A stretch of DNA of 64,000 bases from JAVBNA01 sp031551875 (GCA_031551875.1 JAVBNA010000026.1:1-64000); one strand, 5' to 3'. Shown: positions 17,438 to 25,646, numbered from the stretch's first letter. Numbers and translations are program-made. Notes: generated by a model from the sequence alone, not told the origin.

Positions 17438-17485
17438 TTCAATCGGTCCCACAAACGAAAAATCGGCCCGTTTCGACCGATTGAA
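17438..17485 (-). promoter_or_regulatory. Possible attenuator in the pyrG leader
   Basis: In the transcript, element 1 (17485-17475, TTCAATCGGTC) can pair with the GGCCGATT at 17468-17461, which is followed by a T-run. That gives a short terminator-like hairpin. Element 1 is also the perfect complement of element 3 (17448-17438, GACCGATTGAA). Two exclusive folds are therefore possible. In B. subtilis pyrG is controlled by a CTP-sensitive attenuator that uses slippage at a G-run; no such G-run occurs at this start site, so any mechanism differs. Regulatory role inferred. Confidence 0.4.
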
Positions 17486-17497
17486 CATAACATATAA

Positions 17498-17526
17498 ATT
17501 ATAGACTTTTGCACAAATAATGTCAA
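17498..17526 (-). promoter_or_regulatory. Consensus promoter of pyrG
   Basis: Minus-strand TTGACA (17526-17521), 17-nt spacer, TATAAT (17503-17498): a perfect match to the sigma-A consensus. Confidence 0.85.
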
Positions 17527-17623
17527 TCCAAAATTCGCGTCTGTTTGGATGGTTTTTTTATCCGGACAGGCGCTGTTCTAACAAACCTTTTTGCCCAATA
17601 CACTGTAAGCAGGAGGGATTGCT

Positions 17624-17911
17624 ATGACACTGGCCCTGATCGTTACCTGCGCCATCCTGGTGGAAGCCCTGACCGAGTACCTGGGAAAGCTTCTGCCGGA
17701 GAAGATCCGGCAGCCTGTTCCCACCCAGCTGGTCGCCGTGTTCATCGGCATCGTCGTGTGCACCGCCGCCGGCGCGGACATTTTCCCGCTGCTGGGCATC
17801 CCGCTGTCGGTGCCCTTTCTGGGGGCGGCGCTGACCGGTATTCTTGTCAGCCGCGGCGCCAACTTCGTCCACGACCTGTTTAAATCCTTTGACAAAAGCC
17901 AGGGCAAGTAA
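17624..17911 (+). CDS. Small integral membrane protein, holin-like
   Basis: 95-aa protein with about three hydrophobic segments (roughly residues 1-14, 34-50 and 55-75) and a charged C-terminal tail HDLFKSFDKSQGK. AGGAGG precedes the ATG. I recognise no named family. Size and topology resemble phage holins, but there is no lysin next to it. A strong hairpin follows the stop. A diverged copy of its last codons and terminator occurs at 18632-18754. Confidence 0.6.
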   Translation: MTLALIVTCAILVEALTEYLGKLLPEKIRQPVPTQLVAVFIGIVVCTAAGADIFPLLGIPLSVPFLGAALTGILVSRGANFVHDLFKSFDKSQGK

Positions 17912-17913
17912 AA

Positions 17914-17949
17914 AAAGGCGGGAAGAACTGAGGATTTCTTCCCGCCTTT
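17914..17949. terminator. Terminator of the small membrane protein gene
   Basis: 14-bp perfect stem (17914-17927 with 17936-17949) with an 8-nt loop, preceded by an A-run that is a T-run on the other strand. Confidence 0.8.
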
Positions 17950-18015
17950 GGCTTCTGCGAAGGCTTATTAGTTGCAGGATACATTATAGTCTAAAAAGTA
18001 TGTTTTGTCTTGTCT

Positions 18016-18185
18016 CTACAAAATCGAAAAACGTAATGGTTCGAATTTATACATACTGGATAATCTATTGTTTTTAGGCTTTATTGTGATATTTTTTCCT
18101 CCCACAGAAATGGAGCCATATCGGAAAATAAACTCATCTCGTGTCATGCTTTTATTGGCACAAAACTCTTGTATCTTATTTCCAT
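18016..18185 (-). pseudogene. Two overlapping tiny ORFs behind a good promoter, probably a frameshifted small gene
   Basis: On the minus strand AAGGAGG stands 5 nt before ATG 18185, which opens a 13-codon ORF (MEIRYKSFVPIKA). Its TGA overlaps ATG 18147 of a 43-codon ORF beginning MTRDEFIFRYG and ending at 18016. A promoter (TTGCGA 18234-18229, 17 nt, TATAAT 18211-18206) lies just upstream. This could be a leader peptide coupled to a small protein, or one gene broken by an indel. Both halves are AT-rich compared with neighbours. Product not recognised. Confidence 0.35.
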
Positions 18186-18205
18186 CTGTACCTCCTTGCA
18201 AGTCC

Positions 18206-18234
18206 ATTATATATAAGGTAGTAAATAATCGCAA
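18206..18234 (-). promoter_or_regulatory. Promoter before the tiny ORFs
   Basis: Minus-strand TTGCGA (18234-18229), 17-nt spacer, TATAAT (18211-18206). A 10-bp inverted repeat (18247-18256 with 18270-18279) lies just upstream of it. Confidence 0.45.
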
Positions 18235-18604
18235 ATGTGCAAATTTATATGCCGCCCATCTGACATAAAGGCGGCATATCATAGTTTTGTCATATTCAAT
18301 TTATCCATATCGAGAGAATAAAAAGGATGGGCGGTCACATATCACAACAGTTCAATTCACCTGAAAATGTATCAATTTTTCGCCCGTTTTTCCCTTGATT
18401 TTTCCCTCACCAGCTTTAATGAACCCATAAAAACGCTATAATAAGTAATGAAATCCAACAACGAAGTCGTTAGTGGAAAACCGCATGAAATCAGGGTTTT
18501 TGCGTTACGACACAGCGGGATATAACACTTGGTAAAAGACTGCAAAACGGTGTCACGGGAATATAAAAACCATTCACAAATGAATTGTAACATGTCCCAT
18601 GGAG

Positions 18605-18754
18605 GATGTTTACTATGCCGTCACACGCGCATCAGCCGCGGCGAAAACTTCCTTCATGACTTGTTTGGAACCTTCGACACAAGCAAGCGCAAGTAAAAAA
18701 AATCGGGAAAAACTGGGATTTCTTCCCGACTTTGGCTTCTGCGAGGGCTTATTT
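18605..18754 (+). pseudogene. Chimeric fragment: amylase-end copy joined to a copy of the small membrane gene's 3' end
   Basis: From 18632 the sequence aligns with 17848-17970, through the last codons (SRGENFLHDLF against SRGANFVHDLF), the stop, the terminator hairpin and the following GGCTTCTGCGA. The 27-30 nt before that align instead with 19006-19036, the 3' end of the amylase gene. The two blocks meet at the shared TCAGCCGCG. It has no full reading frame. Between 17950 and this point nothing else looks like an intact gene. Confidence 0.55.
18696..18729 (-). terminator. Terminator copy serving the 60-aa membrane protein gene
   Basis: TCGGGAA (18703-18709) pairs with TTCCCGA (18723-18729). 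On the minus strand the stem is followed by eight Ts. It lies just downstream of the gene at 18749-18934 and is the duplicated counterpart of the hairpin at 17914-17949. Confidence 0.55.
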
Positions 18755-18934
18755 ATTATCCTCTATTAGACCAATTACGCCCAGAATGATTCCACCGAGA
18801 AACAAACCTATTCCCACAAACGGAAGAGCCCTTATCAGGTCACCCCACATTTCTGCGCCAATTACAGACTGCGTTGTTAATAATATTCCTCCCAATAATA
18901 ATGCGCTGCCAAAAATTACTTTTTTCATTTTCAT
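18749..18934 (-). CDS. Small membrane protein of unknown function
   Basis: 61 aa, two hydrophobic helices (about 5-24 and 38-55) separated by a short loop EMWGDLIRALP, with a charged C-terminus. The gene starts ATGAAAATG. GGTGGAG lies 4 nt before the first ATG and 10 nt before the second, so the true start may be 18928. It is followed by the hairpin at 18696-18729. No family recognised. Confidence 0.5.
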   Translation of the reverse strand: MKMKKVIFGSALLLGGILLTTQSVIGAEMWGDLIRALPFVGIGLFLGGIILGVIGLIEDNK

Positions 18935-19008
18935 ATGTCTCCACCATCATTATTTTCAATACGGTTCGTAAACTGAGTATTAAAAGCCCCCCTCCGTGAG
19001 AAATGTTT

Positions 19009-20346
19009 CTACTGCGCCGTTACGCGCATCAGCCGCGCCTCATAGGGCGCCATTTCAAGCCCGTTCGCCAACAGCAGCTCCTCGCCGCTTATGAGGTCAA
19101 GCCCTGTCTGGTACCCCGTAAACCGAGCGGTGTGGGCACGGTCGGCCAGGTTGACGCTCAGCAGCACGCGCTCGCTGTCCCTGTGACGCTCAAAGACAAG
19201 CTGCTCGTTGGTCAGGTAGACCTTTTTGTAGCCCCCCTCGCACAGCGCGGGAGAGGCGCGGCGGATGTGCGCAAGCTTTGCAATCCATTGTGCAAGCGCA
19301 TTCCACTGGATGTCCCGCTCGCCGAGCGCGGGGCGCAGCGCCAGGTCGGCGTTCTCGCCGTGTCCCTTTTCACCCCCAATGCCCCACTCGCTGCCGTAAT
19401 AAATCGCCGGGATGCCCGGCATGGCAAACAAAATCGCGTAGCACAGGGGCAGGTGGCGCTCACTTACAAGCTGGCTCGCGAGACGGGGCACATCGTGATT
19501 GTCCACAAAGTTGTACAGGTGCAGGCTGTTGTACAGCGACCAGTCGTAGCCGCCGAACTGCCGCTCAAAGGCGTGGGCAATCTCGAAGAGGTTGGCCGCG
19601 TTAAAGCTGGAGAACAGCCCCTTATAGCACTCGTAGTTGGTCGCCGACTGCAAGAGCCCCGGACGGGCAATCGTGTTATAATCGCCGTGGATCATCTCCC
19701 CCACCATCCAGAAGTCGGGCCATTTGCTGCGGCAGAAGGCGGCCAGCTCGGACAGAAAGTTTTTGTCCATGCAGTAGGCGACGTCGAGACGCAGGCCGTC
19801 GATGCCGAATTCACTCACCCAGCTCTCCACGGCCGAAAACAGATGGTCGCGCACCGCCGGACAGGAGAGATTGAGCCGCACGAGGTCGTAGTTTCCCTCC
19901 CAGCCCTCGTAGAAAAATCCGTCGTTGTAGGCGCTGTTGCCGTCAAAGCGCAGATGAAACCAGTCCCGGTAGGGGGACTGCTCCCTTTTTTCACGCACGT
20001 CACGGAACGCCCAGAAATCGCGACCGACGTGGTTAAACACACCGTCCACAACCACATGGATGTTCTTTTCGTGCAGCGCCGCGCACAGCGACGCGAAGTC
20101 CCCGTTGTCGCCCAACCGCTGGTCAATTTTTGTGTAGTCGGCGGTGTCATAGCCGTGACGGGTGGATTCAAACAACGGCCCGAAATAGACCGCGTTGACA
20201 CCCAGCCGCTCCAGATGGGGGATCCAGCCGTGCAGCCCCCCGAGACGATGTGCGGGCGGACGGTCAAAGTCGTTTTGCGGCTCGGCGCCGCAGCAGCCGA
20301 GCGGGTAAATATGATAAAAAACCGCATAATTGGCCCAAGAATTCAA
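19009..20346 (-). CDS. GH13-family alpha-amylase-type glycoside hydrolase
   Basis: About 445-aa enzyme with no signal peptide, so likely cytoplasmic and acting on imported alpha-glucans or maltodextrins. The barrel motifs are VDGVFNHVG, DGLRLDVAY with nucleophile Asp188, WMVGEMIHG with acid/base Glu217 and VDNHDVPRL with Asp285. The C-terminal beta domain is about 380-445. TTG 20346 is the chosen start: GGGAGAGG stands just upstream, and the -10 at 20377-20372 excludes the ATG at 20400. Substrate specificity (amylase, cyclomaltodextrinase or glucosidase) is not resolved. Confidence 0.88.
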   Translation of the reverse strand: MNSWANYAVFYHIYPLGCCGAEPQNDFDRPPAHRLGGLHGWIPHLERLGVNAVYFGPLFESTRHGYDTADYTKIDQRLGDNGDFASLCAALHEKNIHVVVDGVFNHVGRDFWAFRDVREKREQSPYRDWFHLRFDGNSAYNDGFFYEGWEGNYDLVRLNLSCPAVRDHLFSAVESWVSEFGIDGLRLDVAYCMDKNFLSELAAFCRSKWPDFWMVGEMIHGDYNTIARPGLLQSATNYECYKGLFSSFNAANLFEIAHAFERQFGGYDWSLYNSLHLYNFVDNHDVPRLASQLVSERHLPLCYAILFAMPGIPAIYYGSEWGIGGEKGHGENADLALRPALGERDIQWNALAQWIAKLAHIRRASPALCEGGYKKVYLTNEQLVFERHRDSERVLLSVNLADRAHTARFTGYQTGLDLISGEELLLANGLEMAPYEARLMRVTAQ

Positions 20347-20371
20347 AATGTATCCTCTCCCTTCAATTTTG

Positions 20372-20380
20372 ATTATACCA
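20372..20380 (-). promoter_or_regulatory. Extended -10 promoter of the amylase gene
   Basis: Minus-strand TGGTATAAT (20380-20372), an extended -10; no convincing -35. It lies about 25 nt before the TTG start and decides that start. Confidence 0.55.
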
Positions 20381-20399
20381 CAAAACCTGATAGGAAACA

Positions 20400-20430
20400 C
20401 GCCGGTTTGGCTCTGACTGCCAAACCGGCG
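20400..20430 (-). terminator. Terminator after the HTH protein gene
   Basis: 11-bp perfect stem (20400-20410 with 20420-20430) with a 9-nt loop, 18 nt beyond the stop of the gene at 20449. The T-run after it is short. Confidence 0.6.
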
Positions 20431-20448
20431 TATCGTATTTCTTTTCTA

Positions 20449-21798
20449 CTATGTTTCAAACTGATGGATACAGCGGCGGTAACCGCTTCCCGGCAGTGTC
20501 CAATCGGGGAAAATCACGCTCTGGCTGCGCGCGGGCAGCCCGTCCGAACGGCCTAGCCGCTGGTAAACCGGGCTGGATTCAGCGTCGTTTCCGCCGAGAT
20601 TATAGGGGGCAAACACATCCATTGCCACGCGCCACCCCTCGGGCGTGTCAGGCGTGATGACATGCTCATGCGCAAAAAAGCGGCAGGGGTATTTCAGCCG
20701 GTAGCTGAAATTGGTCGAAAGGTCGTTCAGGAAGGGTAGCGTGGAAGAATAGTCGAACTCTACCAGGAACACGTCGCCCGGGCACTCGGGACGAAGGGGC
20801 AGACTGAGACAGGCCTGCATAAGCGGGTATTCCTTACTGAAGCCGGGAACGCGGGTCAGCTGGATCATGTCCAAAAGATTTTTGCCCGCCCGGCCTTCCT
20901 GCTCGCCGATGTAATCGAGCGCGTCAACCCCGTTAACCCGCACAAAAAGCCCACAGAAAATCTGCTCCAGGAACTTCTTCTTTTGAAGCCCCTCATAGTT
21001 GAGCAGGGTGCGCTGTATAAAATAGCGGAACGGATTTCCGTCGGGCAGCACCAGATGGTTGCACTCCTCCACCCGGCGCGTATACCGGGCGGCGTCCTTT
21101 GTGATCGAGATGGTCTCCTTGCGCTTGCAGGAGTTGAAGTAGGGCTTTATCAGCTCGCTGCGCAGACGGGCGGCATAGGGGCGGTAAAAGGCGTTATAGT
21201 AAAGCCTTTTTCCCCCTTCGGGCACCCAGGCGGCCACCAGGCTCGCCTCAATGAGTTCGAGCTCCGCATCCGAAAAGCCGCTCTGCTCGATTTCCTCGCA
21301 CAGCGCCTGCACGCTTCGCTTCTGCTCCGATACGGCGGGCGGCGCGGACGGTTCGGGAATCTCCTCGGGCGGTACGCTTGAATTGTAGTGCGCCTCGTTG
21401 TAGCACAGCGAAAAAAAGCTGACCAGCCGCGCCGACGCGCGTTTGACCTTCTGCGGGGTCAGCTGGGCATGCTGGGCGTCGCTCGCCACCTGCCAGCACA
21501 GCGAAGCAAGCTTGTCTGAAAGCCGGTACTCGCGGACAAGACCCTCGGCGTAGGCAGCAAAGGCGTCCAGCGTCGCCTGTGAGGATGACACGCTTTCCAC
21601 CATGCCCCGCGCAAATCTTTCGGAGCTTTTGAGCGGACGCAGCTGTCCCGGTATGGTAGGAAGCCTCCCGTGGCGGATTTTAGAAATAGCGGCGTCCTGC
21701 ACACCGAGTATATTAGCAAGTTCCTTGTTCATGATCCCCATTGGCGGGCGTGTCAGTGAAGTCAGAAACGACGGAAAATCAAAGATTTTTTTCTCCAT
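20449..21798 (-). CDS. Protein of unknown function with an N-terminal helix-turn-helix
   Basis: 449 aa. Residues about 24-45 (NKELANILGVQDAAISKIRHGR) look like a DNA-binding HTH. Residues about 150-175 are Pro/Glu-rich, and the remaining 270 residues form a mixed alpha/beta region rich in aromatics. I see no known catalytic motif, signal peptide or membrane segment. A GGGAGG site 6 nt before the ATG is strong. It is alone between the amylase promoter and an AT-rich spacer, so it could be a regulator with a ligand- or protein-binding C-terminal part. Not recognised. Confidence 0.75.
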   Translation of the reverse strand: MEKKIFDFPSFLTSLTRPPMGIMNKELANILGVQDAAISKIRHGRLPTIPGQLRPLKSSERFARGMVESVSSSQATLDAFAAYAEGLVREYRLSDKLASLCWQVASDAQHAQLTPQKVKRASARLVSFFSLCYNEAHYNSSVPPEEIPEPSAPPAVSEQKRSVQALCEEIEQSGFSDAELELIEASLVAAWVPEGGKRLYYNAFYRPYAARLRSELIKPYFNSCKRKETISITKDAARYTRRVEECNHLVLPDGNPFRYFIQRTLLNYEGLQKKKFLEQIFCGLFVRVNGVDALDYIGEQEGRAGKNLLDMIQLTRVPGFSKEYPLMQACLSLPLRPECPGDVFLVEFDYSSTLPFLNDLSTNFSYRLKYPCRFFAHEHVITPDTPEGWRVAMDVFAPYNLGGNDAESSPVYQRLGRSDGLPARSQSVIFPDWTLPGSGYRRCIHQFET

Positions 21799-22023
21799 GT
21801 CGCACCTCCCTTGCTATATTTTATCACAAAACCAATCACTATGGAATAATTATTCATAAAAAAACATAAAACCTGTATTTTCTGAACGGAACAAATGAAT
21901 TCGCAAGGCGTATCGTTCTTTTGCGGTATTAAAATCAGAAATCTTTTGTTCATTCCGAGTATTTTTGACGTTGGCGGGGCAAAAAAGAACTGCTCAATTC
22001 ATGTTCCAGCTTTCCTGATTCAG

Positions 22024-23034
22024 TCAGCTTTTTACCCGTCCCTTTTCCCCTGTCATTCCATACAGCCAGCGAAACAAAAAAGGCATGGCCAGCGTCAGCG
22101 CGAAAAGCATGGCCGCAAGGCCTAATGGAAAATCGGGCGCATGCAGGGGCTTTAGATTCTGTCCGGCGCCCTGGTTGCCGGTATTTCCTGGTGGCGGCTT
22201 CGCCCCGCCTCCGGGGGGATTTTGAACTTCCTCCAAATTTGCGGCCTTGCCACCTTTTTTTCTCAGGACGGTTATGATATACTTTTTCACAGAACGGTCG
22301 GGCGCCGTGACGGTGACCACCAGTCGGGTGGATTTCCCCTTCCCGCCGAGCGTTTCTCTGTTCACTTTGGCGACCGCCTGTGCTTCGGCGGTTTTGAGCG
22401 CCAGCTTGACACGCTCGGTCTCCGCGGACACCTCAAGCGTGTAGGAAAACACCTGCGGCGAAAAGGCGGGCACCAGACGCCCATTGTCCGGTGTCATGCG
22501 CCGCAGCAGGGCATTGCCCGAGGGCGGGCTTGTCACCGTGACCGCGCACTTCGCCGAGGATACCCCAAGCTGCTCCGCCTTCCCGTCCCCCATCCCCGTA
22601 CACTGAACAAGGAACTGCACCTGTCCAGGGGAAGCCCCTTCCCGCACCGTGTAGGTGACCGAAAACAGAGCACCCTCATGAACCGGGCTTCCTCCGCCCT
22701 CGCGGTCACAATAGACCAGATAGGACACACCGCCCGCCGTGTGACAGGACAGCTCGGCCTTTCCCATCCCGGCCAGCGGCGTGATTTTCTTGAAGGTGAA
22801 CCGGTCGGGGTCGGCCTGAATCTCCATATCAAAGCAGGACACCGACTTGAGAAGGCCGCCGACCGACACGAGAATTTCCACCTTTTGTCCGGCATATGCC
22901 GCCTCGGAAGAGGCTCGTGCGGACAGCACAGGCTGACTTTTCCCTCCCTGCGCCGCGGCGGGGACGCCCCACAGCGCGAAGAAAAATAGAAGCACCAATA
23001 AAAGCGCACACAGTGTTTTCCCTTTGCCCCTCAC
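22024..23034 (-). CDS. Secreted membrane-anchored protein with cohesin-like and cadherin-like domains
   Basis: About 336 aa. A signal peptide (charged MRGKGK, then a long Leu/Phe stretch and VPAAAQ) is followed by a cohesin/carbohydrate-binding-like beta domain (about 35-160). Next comes a cadherin-like beta-sandwich repeat (about 170-260, with FSPQVFSYTLEV and a VKKYIITVLRKK end), then a Pro/Gly linker and a C-terminal membrane helix with a positive tail. The domains would sit outside the cell. GTG 23034 is preferred because AGAGG lies 8 nt upstream; TTG 23055 has no ribosome site. The 225 nt downstream are AT-rich with nothing recognisable. Confidence 0.7.
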   Translation of the reverse strand: MRGKGKTLCALLLVLLFFFALWGVPAAAQGGKSQPVLSARASSEAAYAGQKVEILVSVGGLLKSVSCFDMEIQADPDRFTFKKITPLAGMGKAELSCHTAGGVSYLVYCDREGGGSPVHEGALFSVTYTVREGASPGQVQFLVQCTGMGDGKAEQLGVSSAKCAVTVTSPPSGNALLRRMTPDNGRLVPAFSPQVFSYTLEVSAETERVKLALKTAEAQAVAKVNRETLGGKGKSTRLVVTVTAPDRSVKKYIITVLRKKGGKAANLEEVQNPPGGGAKPPPGNTGNQGAGQNLKPLHAPDFPLGLAAMLFALTLAMPFLFRWLYGMTGEKGRVKS

Positions 23035-23150
23035 CTCGTTCACCTCTTTCGACAAGTTTCTACATTTTGTATCATAACGCCCCCAGGGAATAAATGGCAG
23101 GTTTTGTGCATTTATTTCACAGCCCGCCCGAAAAGAAAGGATGTTGACCC

Positions 23151-24041
23151 ATGCCTGACCTCTGGAATGTTTCGATTGCCACCGTCACGACCGATTTGGA
23201 GACCTCCGCGTCCAAGCTGTGGGACGGGATTGTCGCGTGGTGGGGAAGCGCCCTGCCCGCTCTGATCAATGCCGCAATTGTGATCGCGCTGGGCTTCTGG
23301 CTGACGCGCATCCTCACAAACATCCTGCGCAAGGCGCTGAAACGCGGGAAGGGGGACGTCGGCGTCCAGCAGTTCACCGTGTCACTGGTCAATACGATCT
23401 TAAAAGGCCTTGTGCTGCTGACCGCACTGTCCAGTCTCGGCGTCAACGTCACCTCCATCGTGGCGGCGCTGGGCGCGGCCGGCGTGACCGCCGGCCTTGC
23501 CATCAAGGACAGCCTCGCCAATTTTGTCAGCGGCGTGACGCTCCTGTACACCCGTCCCTTCCGGGTGGGCGATTACATCAGCTTTGACGGAAACACGGGC
23601 ACGGTGCAGGCCGTACAGCTCATGTCCACCACCATCTGTACACTGGAAAACAAGCGCATCGTCATTCCCAATGCCCACCTGACCTCACGGCCGGTAACCA
23701 ACTTTACTGCCGAGGATCTCCGGCGGGCGGAGTTTGCGGTGACGGCGGCTTCCCATGACGACGCTGAACAGGCAATGTCCATTTTGGAGAGCGTGCTGAG
23801 CGAAAATGAAAAAACGAGCGCCCAGCCGCCGGTTCAGATCCTGATCACCGGGGTGGACAGGCAAGGCGTACATGTGTCGGCTTACGCCTGGTGTGACACG
23901 GAGGTGCTGAACCGCTATCAGCATGAAGTCTGGAAGAATGTTCAGGAAAAATTTGAAAAAGCAGGGCTTTTGTGGCCGCGTGACCGCGTGGACATAAATA
24001 TTTTACAAAAAGCCAATCATTCCATGCCTGCGATTGATTGA
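23151..24041 (+). CDS. mscS: MscS-family mechanosensitive channel
   Basis: 296-aa small-conductance channel that releases solutes on hypo-osmotic shock. It has three N-terminal membrane helices. The pore helix reads AALGAAGVTAGLAIKDSLANFVSG, split by the Gly/Ala pattern typical of TM3, and the beta-domain follows with the conserved FRVGDYI motif. Length is standard for the short form. AAAGG lies 10 nt before the start. It is a monocistronic gene divergent from the secreted protein gene. Confidence 0.93.
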   Translation: MPDLWNVSIATVTTDLETSASKLWDGIVAWWGSALPALINAAIVIALGFWLTRILTNILRKALKRGKGDVGVQQFTVSLVNTILKGLVLLTALSSLGVNVTSIVAALGAAGVTAGLAIKDSLANFVSGVTLLYTRPFRVGDYISFDGNTGTVQAVQLMSTTICTLENKRIVIPNAHLTSRPVTNFTAEDLRRAEFAVTAASHDDAEQAMSILESVLSENEKTSAQPPVQILITGVDRQGVHVSAYAWCDTEVLNRYQHEVWKNVQEKFEKAGLLWPRDRVDINILQKANHSMPAID

Positions 24042-24138
24042 CTTCCTTGTATATTTCCTGTAAACTTAGGTAATTAGATGTATATAGTGTTTTTCAGTTT
24101 ATGCGCCTGTTCACTCCACCACAAAGGGAGGTTTCAAT

Positions 24139-25605
24139 ATGTCATACCCACAAAATGAATACGGCCAAGGACATAGCGACGCCCTGGGACAAGCCCCCGC
24201 TCCCCCGCCGTCGGCCGAGCCCGAGATTACCTGTCAATGCCCCTCCTGCGCGGCCAGCCTGAGCGTTGCGGCGGAAAATGCCGAAAACATCAAGGTGCAG
24301 TGCATGGTGTGCGGCACAATTTTCTCGCCGCTGGGCGATGCGCCCGCGCCGCCGGTCGCCGCGCCGGGAAGCTACCGTCCCCAGGGCTTTGACGAGCCTG
24401 CGCCCCGAAGCTATGCGCCGCCTGCTTACACTCCGTCTCAGGCTCCGCCCCCGCAGGCGCCCGCCTATTCTCCCGACCCCTACCGTCCGAACATCAACCA
24501 GGGCGGTTTCCAGAGCGACCCCTACAGTGAATTTTATCCAAACGCCTATCCGGCGTCGGCACCCACGCCGCCGCCCCCGTCCCCCTATCCCGAGACGCCC
24601 TACACCTATCGTCCGCCGGCGCACGAGACCTATGCACCGCCTGCGGATCCCTATATGGAACAGCGGACTTCCGGGTATCGCCCGCCGGTCACCCCCGGCG
24701 GCTATGCGGAAAGCCCCTATTACAACGCCCCGCCCGCCTACCGCGGAGAGGGCTATCACGCGCCCGCGCCCTACGGCAGTGCTCCTGTGTCCTATCCACC
24801 TGTGCCGCCTGCGGATCCCTATTCTCCCGCACCGCCCGCCGACCCCTATCTGCGGACGCAGGCCTATGGCGGCTACGCGCCGCCCTACAGCCCCCCGGCC
24901 CGCCCTGCCGCGCCACCTGCGCCCATCGCGCCGCCCATGCCTATGACGCCGCCCGCACCGCAGGTTTTTTCCGCCGGGCAAGCGCCGGGCATTCAGCAGA
25001 TGGCTGTCCGTAGCACCCCTGAGCCGGCCGCAGCGCCTGCTCCGCAGGCCGCACCGCCCGAATCCGAGCCGAAACCCGAACCCGCATCAAAGCCCCCTAA
25101 ACCGGAGCCGGTACACGACCCCGTCGTCACCGAAAAACCCTCCGCCCTGTCCGACGAGGTCATCTCGCTGAGGAAAGCGGACAGCACCACCCGTGAGGCG
25201 CTGACCGGTTCCAAGGCGCCGGTGGAGGAGGTCAAGGGAGACGGCTCCACCGCCCAGGCCTTTAAGCTTGTCAAGTCGGAATACGACTACTATATGAAAA
25301 ATGAAGAGCCCGAAATCAGAAAAAAGGGTTCCTTTTTTAAAATTTTATTATTTATGTTTCTGCCGTTGGTCGCGATCGGCTGGTCTGTGTGGAACATCTC
25401 CTCAAGGGAGAATCTGATCCTGTATGCCGCCGTCACCGTAGTCTGCTTTGTCATCTTCATCCTGGCGCTTGTGGCCTACAACCGCAACTGCCCGCACTGC
25501 GGGCGGTGGTCCGCGCTGGTTAAGGAGCACAAGGAGGATCAGTACGGCAAGTATGTCCAGCTTCAGTGCAAGCACTGTGACTACGCGCTGGAGGCACAGC
25601 GGTAA
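24139..25605 (+). CDS. Pro/Tyr-rich zinc-ribbon membrane protein
   Basis: 488 aa. Residues 31-60 carry CxCPxC ... CMVCGTIF, a zinc ribbon. About 65-340 is a low-complexity region rich in Pro, Ala and Tyr with repeated YAPP/DPY units. Two membrane helices follow (about 396-414 and 420-440), and then a C-terminal second ribbon (CPHCGRWS ... CKHC). Two zinc sites on either side of a membrane hairpin and a flexible arm suggest a scaffold protein (inference). AAAGGGAGG precedes the ATG. Function unknown. Confidence 0.75.
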   Translation: MSYPQNEYGQGHSDALGQAPAPPPSAEPEITCQCPSCAASLSVAAENAENIKVQCMVCGTIFSPLGDAPAPPVAAPGSYRPQGFDEPAPRSYAPPAYTPSQAPPPQAPAYSPDPYRPNINQGGFQSDPYSEFYPNAYPASAPTPPPPSPYPETPYTYRPPAHETYAPPADPYMEQRTSGYRPPVTPGGYAESPYYNAPPAYRGEGYHAPAPYGSAPVSYPPVPPADPYSPAPPADPYLRTQAYGGYAPPYSPPARPAAPPAPIAPPMPMTPPAPQVFSAGQAPGIQQMAVRSTPEPAAAPAPQAAPPESEPKPEPASKPPKPEPVHDPVVTEKPSALSDEVISLRKADSTTREALTGSKAPVEEVKGDGSTAQAFKLVKSEYDYYMKNEEPEIRKKGSFFKILLFMFLPLVAIGWSVWNISSRENLILYAAVTVVCFVIFILALVAYNRNCPHCGRWSALVKEHKEDQYGKYVQLQCKHCDYALEAQR

Positions 25606-25610
25606 AACAC

Positions 25611-25643
25611 AAAAGCTCACGTCCTCCTGAGACGTGAGCTTTT
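25611..25643. terminator. Bidirectional terminator
   Basis: 13-bp perfect stem (25611-25623 with 25631-25643), 7-nt loop, A-run on the left and T-run on the right, between convergent genes. Confidence 0.85.
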
Positions 25644-25646
25644 TCA

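Noticed and set aside
17624..17911. Holin belonging to the phage-like module
   Set aside because: It is 10 kb away, on the other strand, and has no neighbouring lysin; topology alone is not enough.
18372..18593. 73-codon minus-strand frame in the decayed region
   Set aside because: No ribosome site or recognisable composition; AT-rich spacer.
19003..20556. 517-codon plus-strand frame over the amylase gene
   Set aside because: It mirrors the GH13 gene, which has catalytic motifs, promoter and ribosome site on the other strand.
24420..24880. Repeated CCGCC/TATGC units considered as a CRISPR or DNA repeat array
   Set aside because: They are codon-level repeats of a Pro/Tyr-rich protein; there are no constant repeats with unique spacers.
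24266..24946. Arg/Pro-rich frame within the zinc-ribbon protein gene
   Set aside because: Shifted-frame shadow of the Pro/Tyr repeat region.
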